From an uncultured Actinomyces sp. (GTDB lineage Bacteria; Actinomycetota; Actinomycetes; Actinomycetales; Actinomycetaceae), in NCBI GenBank assembly GCA_902773415.1, contig CACYEE010000050.1, forward strand, positions 1 to 9,935: a DNA stretch of 9,935 nt. Reading direction: 5' to 3'. Every line of letters starts with the position of its first letter. Positions within the stretch are counted from its first letter, which is position 1. Shown in pieces: positions 1-6,502 of the stretch. The notes under the pieces were generated by a model that searched no databases, was not told the DNA's origin, and saw only the letters and a program-made list of their open reading frames with translations. Position numbers and translations under genes: made by a program.

Positions 1-466
1 GCGCATGGTGCCGCGCATGCCGCCGTCCTGCCGTCGCCCTTCCCTCTGGCCGAAAAGCCTTTGTCTGCTTCGCGCCGCTCGACGCACGAATCGCGTGAAA
101 GCGCATGGAGCGAGCGTGAAACCGGGCCTGACGGCCCGCAGCGGCGCGTGAAAGCTCCGCGAGAGGAAGCCCCGGCAGACCTGTGGAAAGCCACTGTGCC
201 TGCGGCTGGCCGGAACGCGATTCTGCCGGTGCTGCGCCAATCGGCGCTCCTTGAGAGAGCGGAGGCCGCCGAGGCTGTCTCGCACGGATGCTCGAACTCG
301 GATGGGGCGGATTCGGCGCGGCGTTCCGATCCCCGCCCCAGCCGTGTGCGCAGGTCGGAGATCCGGGTGTCGAAAAGGGGACAGACTGGTGTTGCATTGG
401 GGGCAGCGACGGGCGGAGGGTTCGCGCGCGCTTGCGCCCGCGCGAGGCCGGAGCGGGCAAGCCGGA
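1..466. other. GC-rich stretch without a recognisable gene
   Basis: No reading frame on either strand here has a credible start with a ribosome binding site or a recognisable protein motif. The plus-strand frame left open is rich in Arg and Ala and looks like a by-product of high GC. A CGGGCC-TGAC-GGCCCG hairpin lies at 123-138, and short words recur, such as CGTGAAA three times between about 98 and 153. GGGGACAG at 377-384 resembles a half of the palindromes described below. I see no promoter or RNA gene that I can support. Confidence 0.5.
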
Positions 467-617
467 GCCGGCAGGCCGCCTCTGCCTGCGGCGGCTTCCC
501 GGCCCCGGGCATGATGCGGGCATTCGCGCCCGAGGCCTGCGCCGCTGCGAGAGGAAGCGAAGCGGCCGGACACGATCCCCTTTCCGACATCCGACGGGTG
601 CGCCCTTATGAGACAGC
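467..617 (+). repeat. Long GC-rich intergenic repeat, copy 1
   Basis: This stretch is a diverged reverse complement of 5337-5492. It opens with a 38-base core (467-504) that recurs exactly, inverted, at 5455-5492 and 6580-6617. The core can fold as GCAGGC/GCCTGC or GCCGCC/GGCGGC hairpins. Shared landmarks further on are GGGCATTCGCGCC, CGAGAGGAAGCGAA-like words and GCGCCCTTATGAGACAGC at 600-617. The copy ends nine bases from the stop codon of the EamA gene, so it is the immediate 3' flank of that gene and may affect its transcript end. No U-tract was seen. Confidence 0.8.
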
Positions 618-625
618 TCCCTTCG

Positions 626-1753
626 TTACGCGCAGGCCGTGGCCGCCGAAGCGGACGGGCGCGAAGCCGGCCCGGAGAACTCGGGAAGCTGGGCGAGAAT
701 CACGCCGGCAAGCACGAGCGCGCATCCAAGAAGTTCGAGCGGCGTCAGCCGCTCGGAAAGAACGAGCCAGCCGCCGAGCGCCGCAAACACGGCTTCGAGG
801 CTCATGATGATCGAGGCGACGGTCGGGTCGGTAGTCTGCTGGCCGATAATCTGTAGCGTATAGGCGATGCCGTCCGAGGCGATTCCCGCGTAAAGGATCG
901 GGATGACGGCAGAGGCGATCGCCGTGGGCGAAGGATGCTCGAAGGCGAGAGCGCCCGCAAGGGAAAGGACGCCGGAAACGATGAGCTGGATTTGGGAGAG
1001 CCGCACGCCGTCGACCTGCGTATACCGGTCGATGACGATAATGTGCAGGGCGTAGGCGAAAGCGGAAGCGAGCACGAGCCAGTCGCCGAGGTAGATGCTT
1101 CCGAGGCCCGAGGGCGGCACGCACAGAAAATGCATGCCTGCCAGCGCGACTCCGGCGGCGAGCCACACGAGCAGGCTCGGTTTCTTCCCGATGAAGATTC
1201 CCATGACGGCCACCATCACCATGTAGGTGGCCGTCACGAAACCCGAGCGCGAGGATGCGGCCGCTTCGCTCGGGTAGGCCGTAATGCCGGCCTGTTGAAG
1301 GTAGGCTCCGGCGAAAAGCACGAAGCCGCAGGCGATTCCCGCGATCCAGAGCGTGCGGCGCGTGTAGCCGGCAGGCGTGGTCGAGCCGTTGCTGCCCGTG
1401 TTGCGGGGCGACGCGGATTCCGGCCGGCTCGCGGAGGCTTTCATGCCCTCGGATGCGCGGGGCTGCGGGTTCGCGGGGGCGTCCACGCTCCCGGAGGCGT
1501 CCATGTTCGCGCACGCCTGGACTTGCGCGCCGTCGCTTCCTTCCTTCGGCCTGCGCCCACCGGTCGGCGCGCGGTCCTGGCCCGTACGCTTGCGCCATTC
1601 GATGACCCCGGCGAGAAAAAGGATTCCGATGGCGTTGCGCGAGGCGTTGAACGTGAAGGGGCCCAGGCTTTCGGCGGCCGAGGTCTGGGCGACGAAGGCC
1701 ATGCCCCACAGCACCGCGGTGGCGAGCAGGAAGATCGGACCTTTGGCTTTCAT
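626..1753 (-). CDS. EamA/DMT-family transporter with long internal linker
   Basis: This is a predicted inner-membrane transporter of the drug/metabolite superfamily; its substrate cannot be read from sequence. The 375-residue protein has ten hydrophobic segments in the usual two-times-five pattern: about 5-23, 38-53, 134-152, 171-189, 194-211, 221-241, 252-270, 281-303, 311-333 and 338-356. Motifs typical of the family are LLATAVLWGMAFVAQ near the start, the SRSGFVTATYMVMV helix, and SIIMSLEAVFAALGGWLVLSERL near the end. Family members are usually about 290-310 residues; the excess is a hydrophilic linker at about 54-133 between helices 2 and 3, rich in Ser, Ala, Pro and Gly. The start is well placed, with GGAGG four bases before ATG. 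A 348-base gap separates it from the aldo/keto reductase upstream, so it probably has its own promoter. Confidence 0.9.
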   Translation of the reverse strand: MKAKGPIFLLATAVLWGMAFVAQTSAAESLGPFTFNASRNAIGILFLAGVIEWRKRTGQDRAPTGGRRPKEGSDGAQVQACANMDASGSVDAPANPQPRASEGMKASASRPESASPRNTGSNGSTTPAGYTRRTLWIAGIACGFVLFAGAYLQQAGITAYPSEAAASSRSGFVTATYMVMVAVMGIFIGKKPSLLVWLAAGVALAGMHFLCVPPSGLGSIYLGDWLVLASAFAYALHIIVIDRYTQVDGVRLSQIQLIVSGVLSLAGALAFEHPSPTAIASAVIPILYAGIASDGIAYTLQIIGQQTTDPTVASIIMSLEAVFAALGGWLVLSERLTPLELLGCALVLAGVILAQLPEFSGPASRPSASAATACA

Positions 1754-1873
1754 GTCGCCTCCGTTGTCGTGAGCCGTGACTGCGGTGCATCCGTTCGGGG
1801 ATTATTACGCGCCTGTGCGCGCAAGCGGGCCGGGGCGGCGGGTCCGAAGGCGAAGGGCTGGCGCTGCCGTTCC

Positions 1874-1879
1874 AGTCTA
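1874..1879 (-). promoter_or_regulatory. Possible -10 box for the EamA gene
   Basis: On the minus strand TAGACT fits the TAnnnT pattern of GC-rich Gram-positive -10 boxes. It lies in a block that is identical to the one just upstream of the HAD gene and points toward the coding region in both places. No good -35 is seen. A second candidate is closer to the gene: TAATAAT on the minus strand at 1807-1801, an AT-rich island in very GC-rich DNA. I cannot choose between them from sequence alone. Confidence 0.35.
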
Positions 1880-1901
1880 TCGGGCCTTGCCGCGGCGAAC
1901 G

Positions 1902-1932
1902 CGTATCAATGGGGTCAGACCCCTTTGATACG
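1902..1932 (-). repeat. 31-base palindromic repeat A, copy 1
   Basis: Arms CGTATCAA and TTGATACG enclose the 13-base palindrome GGGGTCAGACCCC; a single T-T mismatch on each side of that core is the only break. It is the reverse complement of copies at 5248 and 6523. Together with the following palindrome it belongs to a 73-base stretch (1901-1973) identical to the reverse complement of 6482-6554. The form is that of REP-type extragenic palindromes, which in other bacteria can be moved by RAYT (Y1 transposase-like) proteins; no such gene is in this window. Confidence 0.92.
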
Positions 1933-1939
1933 CCGGATT

Positions 1940-1952
1940 GGGGACAGTCCCC
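1940..1952. repeat. 13-base palindrome B, copy 1
   Basis: GGGGACAGTCCCC is a perfect palindrome about a central A, eight bases from palindrome A. It differs from the A core (GGGGTCAGACCCC) by a T-A to A-T swap on both arms, so pairing is kept. Both cores are flanked by T on each side. The pair A-B in this spacing recurs inverted at 6503-6553. Confidence 0.88.
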
Positions 1953-1983
1953 TTTGCTGCGGCAGTCGGAAGGACTGCGCGGG

Positions 1984-2051
1984 CTTCCCCGCTCCGGCCT
2001 GCCTTCCGCTCGCCGCTGTCCCCGAATCCCGCCTGGCCCGTCCCTTTGTCC
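1984..2051 (+). repeat. Intergenic repeat module E, copy 1
   Basis: The segment 2002-2051 matches 6661-6710 at 46 of 50 bases in the same orientation, with the shared run CGCTGTCCCCGAATCCCGCC. Just upstream, CTTCCCCGCTCCGGCCTGCC resembles 6623-6643, where the second copy carries 16 or so extra bases with a CGAG-CAGG-CTCG hairpin. It follows directly on palindromes A and B, as part of the gap between the EamA gene and the aldo/keto reductase gene. Confidence 0.8.
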
Positions 2052-2064
2052 TCGCCGCGACGGC

Positions 2065-2092
2065 GGGCGCGCCCTTGCGGGACGGCCCCGTC
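2065..2092 (-). terminator. GC palindromes just after the aldo/keto reductase gene
   Basis: GGGCGCGCCC (2065-2074) and GACGGCCCCGTC (2081-2092) are short GC palindromes 9-37 bases past the stop codon of the leftward aldo/keto reductase gene. They could form hairpins that slow or end transcription, but no run of T follows on the minus strand, so this is a weak call. Confidence 0.3.
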
Positions 2093-2101
2093 GGCAGGGT
2101 G

Positions 2102-2977
2102 CTACAGCTTGCCGCCAAAGACCGGGAAGAAGGAATGGTCGCCGTAGTCCGCGAGCGGCTCGGCGGCCTTGAGAACTTCCATGTCCTTGGCGGAAATCTC
2201 GAAGTCGACGGCTGCGTTGGAGGCCATGTGCTCCGGGTTTGCCGTCTTCGGCAGGGCGACCATTCCGAGTTCGAGCACATAGCGGATGCACAGCTGGGCC
2301 ACCGACACGCCGTACTTGCCGGCCATCGCGACGACCGCGGGAATCCGCCCGGCCTCGCCGTGGGCAATGGGGGAGTAGGCTTCCACGAGGATGCCCTTGT
2401 CCGCGCAGCAGTCCATCACCTCGAAGGGTGTCTTGGCGATATGGGCAAGCACCTGGTTCACCTGCGGCTTCACCGAGCAGTTTTCGAGAATGTTGTCGAT
2501 GTCGGCAGGCTCGAAGTTCGAGACGCCGATGGCGCGGAGCTTGCCGGCCGCCATCGCGTCCTCGAGGGCGCGGTAGGCTTCGACGTTGCCCGCTTCGTAG
2601 CGGTTTTCGCTCCGGTTCACTTCCTTCCACGGCTGCGGGGAGTGGATGATCATCATGTCGAGGTAGCCGATGTCCATCTTGGCGAGGGTTTCGTCGATTC
2701 CGGCCGCGGCCTCCTCGTAGGTCTTGTGTTCGGCGGCCACCTTCGACACGATGAACAGGTCTTCGCGCGCCGCGGTTCCTTCGGCGATCGCCTCGCGCAC
2801 CGCCTGGCCGACGCCGCGCTCGTTGCCGTATGCCTGCGCCGAGTCGATATGGCGGTAGCCGAGCCCGATGGCGGCCTTGACTGCGGGAACGACGGCGGCA
2901 TCGTCGATCAGCCAGGTGCCGAGGGCCAGCCTGGGAATCTCGACTCCGTTGTTCATCGTGTAGGTCTCGTTGAGCAT
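2102..2977 (-). CDS. Aldo/keto reductase
   Basis: This is an NADPH-dependent reductase of the aldo/keto reductase superfamily, probably cytoplasmic, acting on an unidentified aldehyde or ketone. The 291-residue length suits the prokaryotic AKR5-like branch (2,5-diketo-D-gluconate reductase-like). The catalytic tetrad is complete: Asp45 and Tyr50 in HIDSAQAYGNE, Lys79 in FIVSKV, and His112 in MIIHSPQP. The family signatures GVSNF (151-155) and LPKTANPEHMASN (242-254, the NADPH-binding segment) are present. The chosen ATG has a GGAG six bases upstream; the internal Met8 (MNNGVEIPRL), where many homologues begin, has no equally good site. It is separated by 183 bases from the upstream membrane protein gene and has a TATCAT box in that gap, so it is probably transcribed alone. 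Confidence 0.93.
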   Translation of the reverse strand: MLNETYTMNNGVEIPRLALGTWLIDDAAVVPAVKAAIGLGYRHIDSAQAYGNERGVGQAVREAIAEGTAAREDLFIVSKVAAEHKTYEEAAAGIDETLAKMDIGYLDMMIIHSPQPWKEVNRSENRYEAGNVEAYRALEDAMAAGKLRAIGVSNFEPADIDNILENCSVKPQVNQVLAHIAKTPFEVMDCCADKGILVEAYSPIAHGEAGRIPAVVAMAGKYGVSVAQLCIRYVLELGMVALPKTANPEHMASNAAVDFEISAKDMEVLKAAEPLADYGDHSFFPVFGGKL

Positions 2978-3030
2978 GTGTTCTCCGTTCGATGCTGTGC
3001 GACGGCGCGGGGTTGGCCGTCCAGTGGTTC

Positions 3031-3036
3031 ATGATA
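3031..3036 (-). promoter_or_regulatory. Possible -10 box for the aldo/keto reductase gene
   Basis: On the minus strand TATCAT stands 53 bases before the start codon inside the GC-rich 183-base gap; one change from TATAAT. The -35 region is not convincing. The rest of the gap 2978-3160 contains no gene or repeat that I recognise. Confidence 0.4.
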
Positions 3037-3160
3037 CGCGCCGGGCGGCCGCGCACGGCGAAACTTCGGCGTGGCGACGGGCCGCTCGGCGAGCTCGTGC
3101 GCTGCATGGCGAGGCGCGGTTCCGGTATGCCCGCGGCGTCGTGCCGTCGGCGCAGGCGTC

Positions 3161-4867
3161 CTAGAAGAACATGATTACGCGGTCGGCAATCCGTTCGAGG
3201 CGGGTGCGCGAGGCGAGGGCGTCGCGGGCGCGTGCCGAGGCGGCGACGTCGCTGGTAATGAGGGCGTCGACGTCGAAGTCGAGGAGGCGGCGCAGCGACC
3301 TGCGCGAGTCGACCGTCCACACGGCGGCCTTCTTGTCGAGGGCCTTGACCGTGAGCAGCGTGTCGCCGGTTGCGGCGAGTTCTTCGAGCAGGAGCCAGCT
3401 GGCTTGGAGGCTGGCGGCGTCTGCGTAGGCCGCGAAGGCCGTGTATCCGGTGGCGGCGGCCGGACGGTTCGCCGCGACGCCGGCGATGACCTCGTAGGAG
3501 GAGGAGACGAAGACGCACCTGGAGAGCATGCCGGCCTCGTCGGCGAGCGCGATGGCGCCGTCGACCGCGGTCGGGGTGTCCGCCGTCGCGTCCAGCTCGA
3601 CGAAAACCATGAGTCCTTCGTCGCGGGCGGCGGCAAGCATGTCGTCGAAGTCCGCGTCGTCTCCGGCAACGTACCGGCCGTCTTTCGCGAGCCGGAGGGA
3701 GAGGAGAACCCCGTCGGCCCCTTCGGCGGCGTTCTTGCGCAGGCTTTCGGGGCTGGCGCGGGCCGTATCCGTGCCGCGTTCGTCGGCAACGATGCGCGTG
3801 CCGGGCGTGGCGGGGAAGAGGTCGTCGAAACTTGCGATTCCCGTGCGGGCGGCTCCGAACAGGGCGAGAACCGAGGCGGCGACGACTCCGAGCGCCGCAG
3901 GCCAGAGCCATGCGGGCGTGTTCTGGGCGGGAATCGTGACGGTCGTGCCGCGCGAGAAGGATTCGTGGAGCTGGGTGAGCTTGATTGCCATGAAGGGCGA
4001 GGTGAAGGAGGCGAGAAGAATCGACACGGCGGCGCCGGCGAGGCTTGCCAGCATGATCCAGAAGGCTTCGGGGCTGGGGGTGGCCGCGCCGAGGCCTTCG
4101 CGGAAGGCGACGGCGATGGGCAGGCCGAAGGTCGCGAGCCAGACGGGCAGGGTGAGGACGAGGTTCCACAGGGCGAAACGGGCGGTGCTCAGGAGGAACC
4201 GGGGCCAGTTCCTGCCCATGAGGCGACGCGAACGGACAAAGGCCTCGCGCGGGGTTTCGGCGTGGAGCACGATGCCCTGAAAGGTGAGGATTCCGAAGAA
4301 TCCGAGGGCGGCAAATGCGGCGACGACGAGCGTGTAGATGGCGAGGCAGAGGCTTTTCGAGCCGAGGAGTACGCCGAGGAAGGCCGGCAGGGGGAGCTTT
4401 TCGGCGAAGGAGAGCGTGATGCCGACGCCAAGTACCGGGACGACCGCGGCGACGTAGGCGAGGATTGCGGTGCCGGCGGGCGTGAGGAAGCGGGGGAGGG
4501 CGCGCACGGCGTCGGCGAAGGCCTGGCTGATGGAGAGCCGGTGGCCGCGGACCATCTGCCCGGCGAAGGCGGTCTTTGCGCAGAGGTCGATTCCGAGGGC
4601 GGCGAGAACGACGGCGAGAAGCGCGGCGAGCAGAATCCAGCCTCCGATGGCGCGAAGGGCCGAGCCGTAGCTTCCGGCGGCGTCCGTCACGCTCTTGCCG
4701 ACGGCGAACAGTTCGCGGGCGGCGGCACCGAAGGCGAAGATTGCCGCCACCAGCATGATCGTGGTGGCGATCTGGAGCAGAAGGATGACGGGCATGGCCT
4801 GAAGGTAGGGCCGGGCGCGTGCGAGCGCAGTGCGGATCCAGCCTGCCGGTATGCGGTTGCGCCCCAT
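3161..4867 (-). CDS. Membrane protein with degenerate glycerophosphodiesterase domain
   Basis: The 568-residue protein joins an N-terminal membrane region, like those fused to glycerophosphoryl diester phosphodiesterases in Gram-positive bacteria, to a C-terminal GDPD-like domain. Hydrophobic segments lie at about 25-49, 76-94, 131-153, 176-201, 231-254, 269-290 and 320-340; the domain begins near 355. The fold is visible in GADGVLLSLRLAKDGRYV (383-400), VFVELD (421-426) and WTVDSRRSL...DALITSD (517-540). The active site is largely lost: the HRG motif reads ERG (363-365), the metal-binding Glu and Asp of the ExD motif are Leu388 and Ser390, and the His of the HD motif is Gly402. Only Glu374 and Glu424 fit. 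It is therefore probably not a working phosphodiesterase, and may bind a ligand or serve structurally. The start was set at ATG 4867 because AAGGAGG (4880-4874) lies six bases upstream; an ATG at 4897 overlaps the promoter. Confidence 0.85.
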   Translation of the reverse strand: MGRNRIPAGWIRTALARARPYLQAMPVILLLQIATTIMLVAAIFAFGAAARELFAVGKSVTDAAGSYGSALRAIGGWILLAALLAVVLAALGIDLCAKTAFAGQMVRGHRLSISQAFADAVRALPRFLTPAGTAILAYVAAVVPVLGVGITLSFAEKLPLPAFLGVLLGSKSLCLAIYTLVVAAFAALGFFGILTFQGIVLHAETPREAFVRSRRLMGRNWPRFLLSTARFALWNLVLTLPVWLATFGLPIAVAFREGLGAATPSPEAFWIMLASLAGAAVSILLASFTSPFMAIKLTQLHESFSRGTTVTIPAQNTPAWLWPAALGVVAASVLALFGAARTGIASFDDLFPATPGTRIVADERGTDTARASPESLRKNAAEGADGVLLSLRLAKDGRYVAGDDADFDDMLAAARDEGLMVFVELDATADTPTAVDGAIALADEAGMLSRCVFVSSSYEVIAGVAANRPAAATGYTAFAAYADAASLQASWLLLEELAATGDTLLTVKALDKKAAVWTVDSRRSLRRLLDFDVDALITSDVAASARARDALASRTRLERIADRVIMFF

Positions 4868-4886
4868 TGCCGCCCTCCTTGGATTC

Positions 4887-4908
4887 CCTGCCGCCATTGT
4901 ATGGCAGG
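4887..4908 (-). promoter_or_regulatory. -10 box inside an inverted repeat (operator candidate) for the membrane protein gene
   Basis: On the minus strand TACAAT (4901-4896) is a good -10 box, 28 bases from the start codon. It sits in the centre of a perfect inverted repeat, GCCAT-TGT-ATGGC (4893-4905), which overlaps a second one with arms CCTGCC (4887-4892) and GGCAGG (4903-4908). A dimeric repressor bound here would cover the promoter. The -35 region is weak. The regulator is unknown. Confidence 0.5.
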
Positions 4909-4924
4909 AAGGCGACGAGAATCT

Positions 4925-4938
4925 GAGCCCGAAGGCTC
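4925..4938 (-). terminator. GAGCC-TTCG-GGCTC hairpin after the VOC remnant
   Basis: On the minus strand this is a five-pair stem closed by a TTCG tetraloop, 31 bases past the stop codon of the VOC remnant and upstream of the next promoter. It is followed by AGATTCTCG, which is only partly T-rich, so it may be a weak terminator. Confidence 0.4.
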
Positions 4939-4968
4939 GAATGCGGGCTTGCCGTGGGCGTTTGGCGC

Positions 4969-5242
4969 CTACGCTGTCAGTTCGGTGAGGTTGTTTTCGG
5001 TGGCGACGACGACGCTTTCGTAGTAGCCGTCGCCGGTGGTGCGCGGACTTGAGGCGACGGCGTGGAGGGCGTCGACGGCTTCGGCGCTTGCGAGGGAGAA
5101 GGCGAGGTGGGCGTAGCCGGTGCGCAGTGGTTCCTTCGGCGTGTCGACGGCGGCCGGATGGGTGATGATTTCGAGGCGGGTTCCGGCGCTGAAGGAGCGG
5201 AATCCGGTGACGGGGTTGTGGTGCATGTCGTTTGCGGTGGCG
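4969..5242 (-). pseudogene. VOC (glyoxalase-fold) protein gene remnant, 5' end lost
   Basis: The 85 residues from ATG 5226 match the C-terminal part of small VOC-superfamily proteins: HHNPVTGFRSF, TRLEI, GYAHLAFSLAS, AVDAL, PRTTGDGYYESVV and a final ELTA are all family signatures. Whole proteins are about 120-130 residues and begin with a metal-binding His in a first beta-alpha unit, which is absent here. Reading further upstream in frame gives ATAND, which still looks like family sequence, and then the frame runs into palindromic repeat A at 5243. Two internal stretches also seem short: after FRSF and between VDALHAV and SSPRTTGDG, where homologues have roughly 4 and 8 more residues. No start with a good ribosome binding site is seen. 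Loss of the N-terminal half of the fold makes activity unlikely. Confidence 0.8.
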
Positions 5243-5247
5243 TCCGG

Positions 5248-5278
5248 CGTATCAAAGGGGTCTGACCCCATTGATACG
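5248..5278 (+). repeat. 31-base palindromic repeat A, copy 2
   Basis: Same palindrome as at 1902, opposite orientation, with core GGGGTCTGACCCC. The stretch 5243-5289 is identical over 47 bases to 6518-6564. Its left edge (TCCGG at 5243) is the point where the VOC gene stops being recognisable. Confidence 0.92.
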
Positions 5279-5336
5279 CTTCGCGTCGCCAACGAAAATG
5301 GGACGGGTCAGGCGAGAAAAGGGGCCGGGCCAACGG

Positions 5337-5492
5337 GCTGTCTCGTAAGGGCGCATCCGCCGCCGGGACGAGAACCGGGGACCGTGTTCGCTCGTTTCGC
5401 TTCCTTTCGCAGCGAGGCGGGCCGAGAGGCGCGAATGCCCGCATTCATGCCCGAGGCCGGGAAGCCGCCGCAGGCAGAGGCGGCCTGCCGGC
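5337..5492 (-). repeat. Long GC-rich intergenic repeat, copy 2
   Basis: This is the inverse of 467-617 with substitutions and small gaps. The 38-base core lies at 5455-5492 and is identical to the other two. The portion 5363-5414 also resembles 6419-6474 (shared CCGTGTTCG and CGCTTCCT-TCGCAGCG). It fills most of the gap between palindromes A copies 2 and 3. The whole stretch 5279-5495 has no plausible gene. Confidence 0.8.
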
Positions 5493-5495
5493 CAC

Positions 5496-5582
5496 ATCCG
5501 GCGTATCAAAGGGGTCTGACCCCGTTGATACGCGTTCGCCGCGGCAAGGCCCGATAGACTGGAACGGCAGCGCCAGCCCTTC
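5496..5582 (+). repeat. 87-base repeat block, copy 2 (inverse of 1852-1938)
   Basis: 86 of 87 bases match the reverse complement of 1852-1938. The block ends 21 bases before the HAD start codon, so it forms most of the upstream region of that gene. It contains palindrome A copy 3 and the TAGACT box. Confidence 0.9.
5502..5532 (+). repeat. 31-base palindromic repeat A, copy 3
   Basis: Same element as copy 2 with one change: G instead of A at 5524, next to the CCCC arm. That position is already unpaired in the other copies, so the palindrome is not weakened. Confidence 0.92.
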
Positions 5583-5589
5583 GGCGCTG
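5555..5589 (+). promoter_or_regulatory. Possible -10 box and 5' leader hairpin of the HAD gene
   Basis: TAGACT (5555-5560) fits TAnnnT; transcription would start near 5567. A seven-pair hairpin, CAGCGCC (5568-5574) with GGCGCTG (5583-5589), would then stand at the very 5' end of the message, just before the ribosome binding site. The -35 region is weak. The corresponding block before the EamA gene has only the first arm of the hairpin. Confidence 0.35.
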
Positions 5590-5603
5590 GGAAAGGCAAG
5601 GCA

Positions 5604-6389
5604 ATGAAGACGGCAGCATTCGTAGACCTCGACGGCACGTTCTGGGAATGGGGACGCATCCCGGGCTCGGCGCGCGAGGCGATCGTCCAGGCACGCGCAA
5701 ACGGACACAAGGTGCTGGTCAATACGGGCCGTACCCGCTCGGGAATCCCGCCGATGGACGGCCTGTTCGACGGCTTCTGCCTCGGTGCCGGCTCCGAAGT
5801 CACGATCGACGGGCATACCCTCGTCGACATCAAGATGGGGGCCGAGCGCGTCCTCGAACTGATCGGCCTGCTCGACGCCCACCGTTTCAACTACAACCTC
5901 GAAGGAGCCGACCGCTCGTGGTTCCGAATCAACGACCGGCCGAGCTGGGAGCGGTTCCTTGCCGAAGTCTCGGCGGGAACGGACGATCCCGTCGCCGCTT
6001 TCGGCGAGCTTGGCGACCCGCGCGCCGAAGACCTCTCCGGAATCAACAAGCTGTTCATCCATTCCGGCGTGGTCCATTATTCGGAGCTTGCCCCGTTTCT
6101 GCCGGCCGGACTCGGCCTCACGCAGGCCGGCGCGGACAAGGCCGAAGTGACCGTGGAGGGCGTGACGAAGGCGAGCGCCATCGACGCGGTGCGCGAATAC
6201 CTCGGCGAGGGATGGCGCACGATGGCCGTCGGGGATTCGGACAACGACCTTCCGATGCTGCGCGCAGCCGACATCTCGGTGGCGATGGGCAACGGCAACG
6301 ACAACGTCAAGGCCGCTGCCACATGGACAACGACCGGCATCTGGGACGACGGCCTTGCCGCTGCCTTTGCCCGTTTCGGGCTCGTGTGA
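5604..6389 (+). CDS. HAD-superfamily (Cof-type) phosphatase
   Basis: This is a cytoplasmic Mg-dependent hydrolase of the haloacid dehalogenase superfamily, class IIB (Cof-like), most often acting on sugar phosphates or similar small phosphoesters; the substrate is not predictable here. The 261-residue length is typical. All four motifs are visible: DLDGT (8-12) with nucleophile Asp8 and acid/base Asp10, NTGRT (40-44) with Thr41, Lys189 in VTKASAI, and GDSDND (210-215) for metal binding. A cap region lies between about 80 and 180. A purine-rich GGAAAGGCAAGG precedes the ATG at suitable distance. The gene stands alone, with repeats on both sides: the 44 bases at 5452-5495 recur exactly and in the same orientation at 6577-6620, so the gene is framed by direct repeats. 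Confidence 0.93.
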   Translation: MKTAAFVDLDGTFWEWGRIPGSAREAIVQARANGHKVLVNTGRTRSGIPPMDGLFDGFCLGAGSEVTIDGHTLVDIKMGAERVLELIGLLDAHRFNYNLEGADRSWFRINDRPSWERFLAEVSAGTDDPVAAFGELGDPRAEDLSGINKLFIHSGVVHYSELAPFLPAGLGLTQAGADKAEVTVEGVTKASAIDAVREYLGEGWRTMAVGDSDNDLPMLRAADISVAMGNGNDNVKAAATWTTTGIWDDGLAAAFARFGLV

Positions 6390-6418
6390 CGCCTGCGCGC
6401 CGCCGGTGTGCGCGGGAA

Positions 6419-6474
6419 ACCCGGGGCGAGACCGGGGCCGTGTTCGGTCGGTCGCGTCGCTTCCTCTCGCAGCG
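6419..6474 (-). repeat. Fragment of the long GC-rich repeat, copy 3
   Basis: It resembles 5363-5414: both share CGAGA-CCGGGG-CCGTGTTCG and end in CTTCCT-TCGCAGCG. It begins about 30 bases after the HAD stop codon. The region 6390-6752 between the HAD gene and the helix-turn-helix gene is made almost wholly of repeat modules. Confidence 0.65.
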
Positions 6475-6502
6475 GCGCCGCCCTTCCGACTGCCGCAGCA
6501 AA

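Larger units (their letters stand above)
1852..1938 (-). repeat. 87-base repeat block, copy 1 (inverse of 5496-5582)
   Basis: Base-by-base comparison with the reverse complement of 5496-5582 gives 86 of 87 matches; the only difference is T at 1910, inside the palindrome. The block holds a 31-base palindrome plus 50 bases of unique-looking flank that contain TAGACT on the minus strand. Its gene-proximal end faces the EamA gene as the other copy faces the HAD gene. Similarity stops at the GAAGGGCTGG end, about 98 bases before the EamA start. Confidence 0.9.

Noticed and set aside
61..807. Plus-strand open frame at the left end
   Set aside because: Arg/Ala-rich, starts at TTG without a ribosome binding site, crosses a repeat and the 3' end of the EamA gene.
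606..4169. Very long open frame on the minus strand (1187 residues)
   Set aside because: It runs through three genes in a different frame, and the product is Arg/Pro-rich without domains; a by-product of high GC.
4868..4897. Upstream ATG for the membrane protein
   Set aside because: It overlaps the -10 box, and the AAGGAGG site fits the ATG at 4867 instead.
935..5023. Long plus-strand open frames at 935-3034 and 3071-5023
   Set aside because: They lie antisense to the EamA, reductase and membrane protein genes, which have clear motifs and ribosome binding sites.
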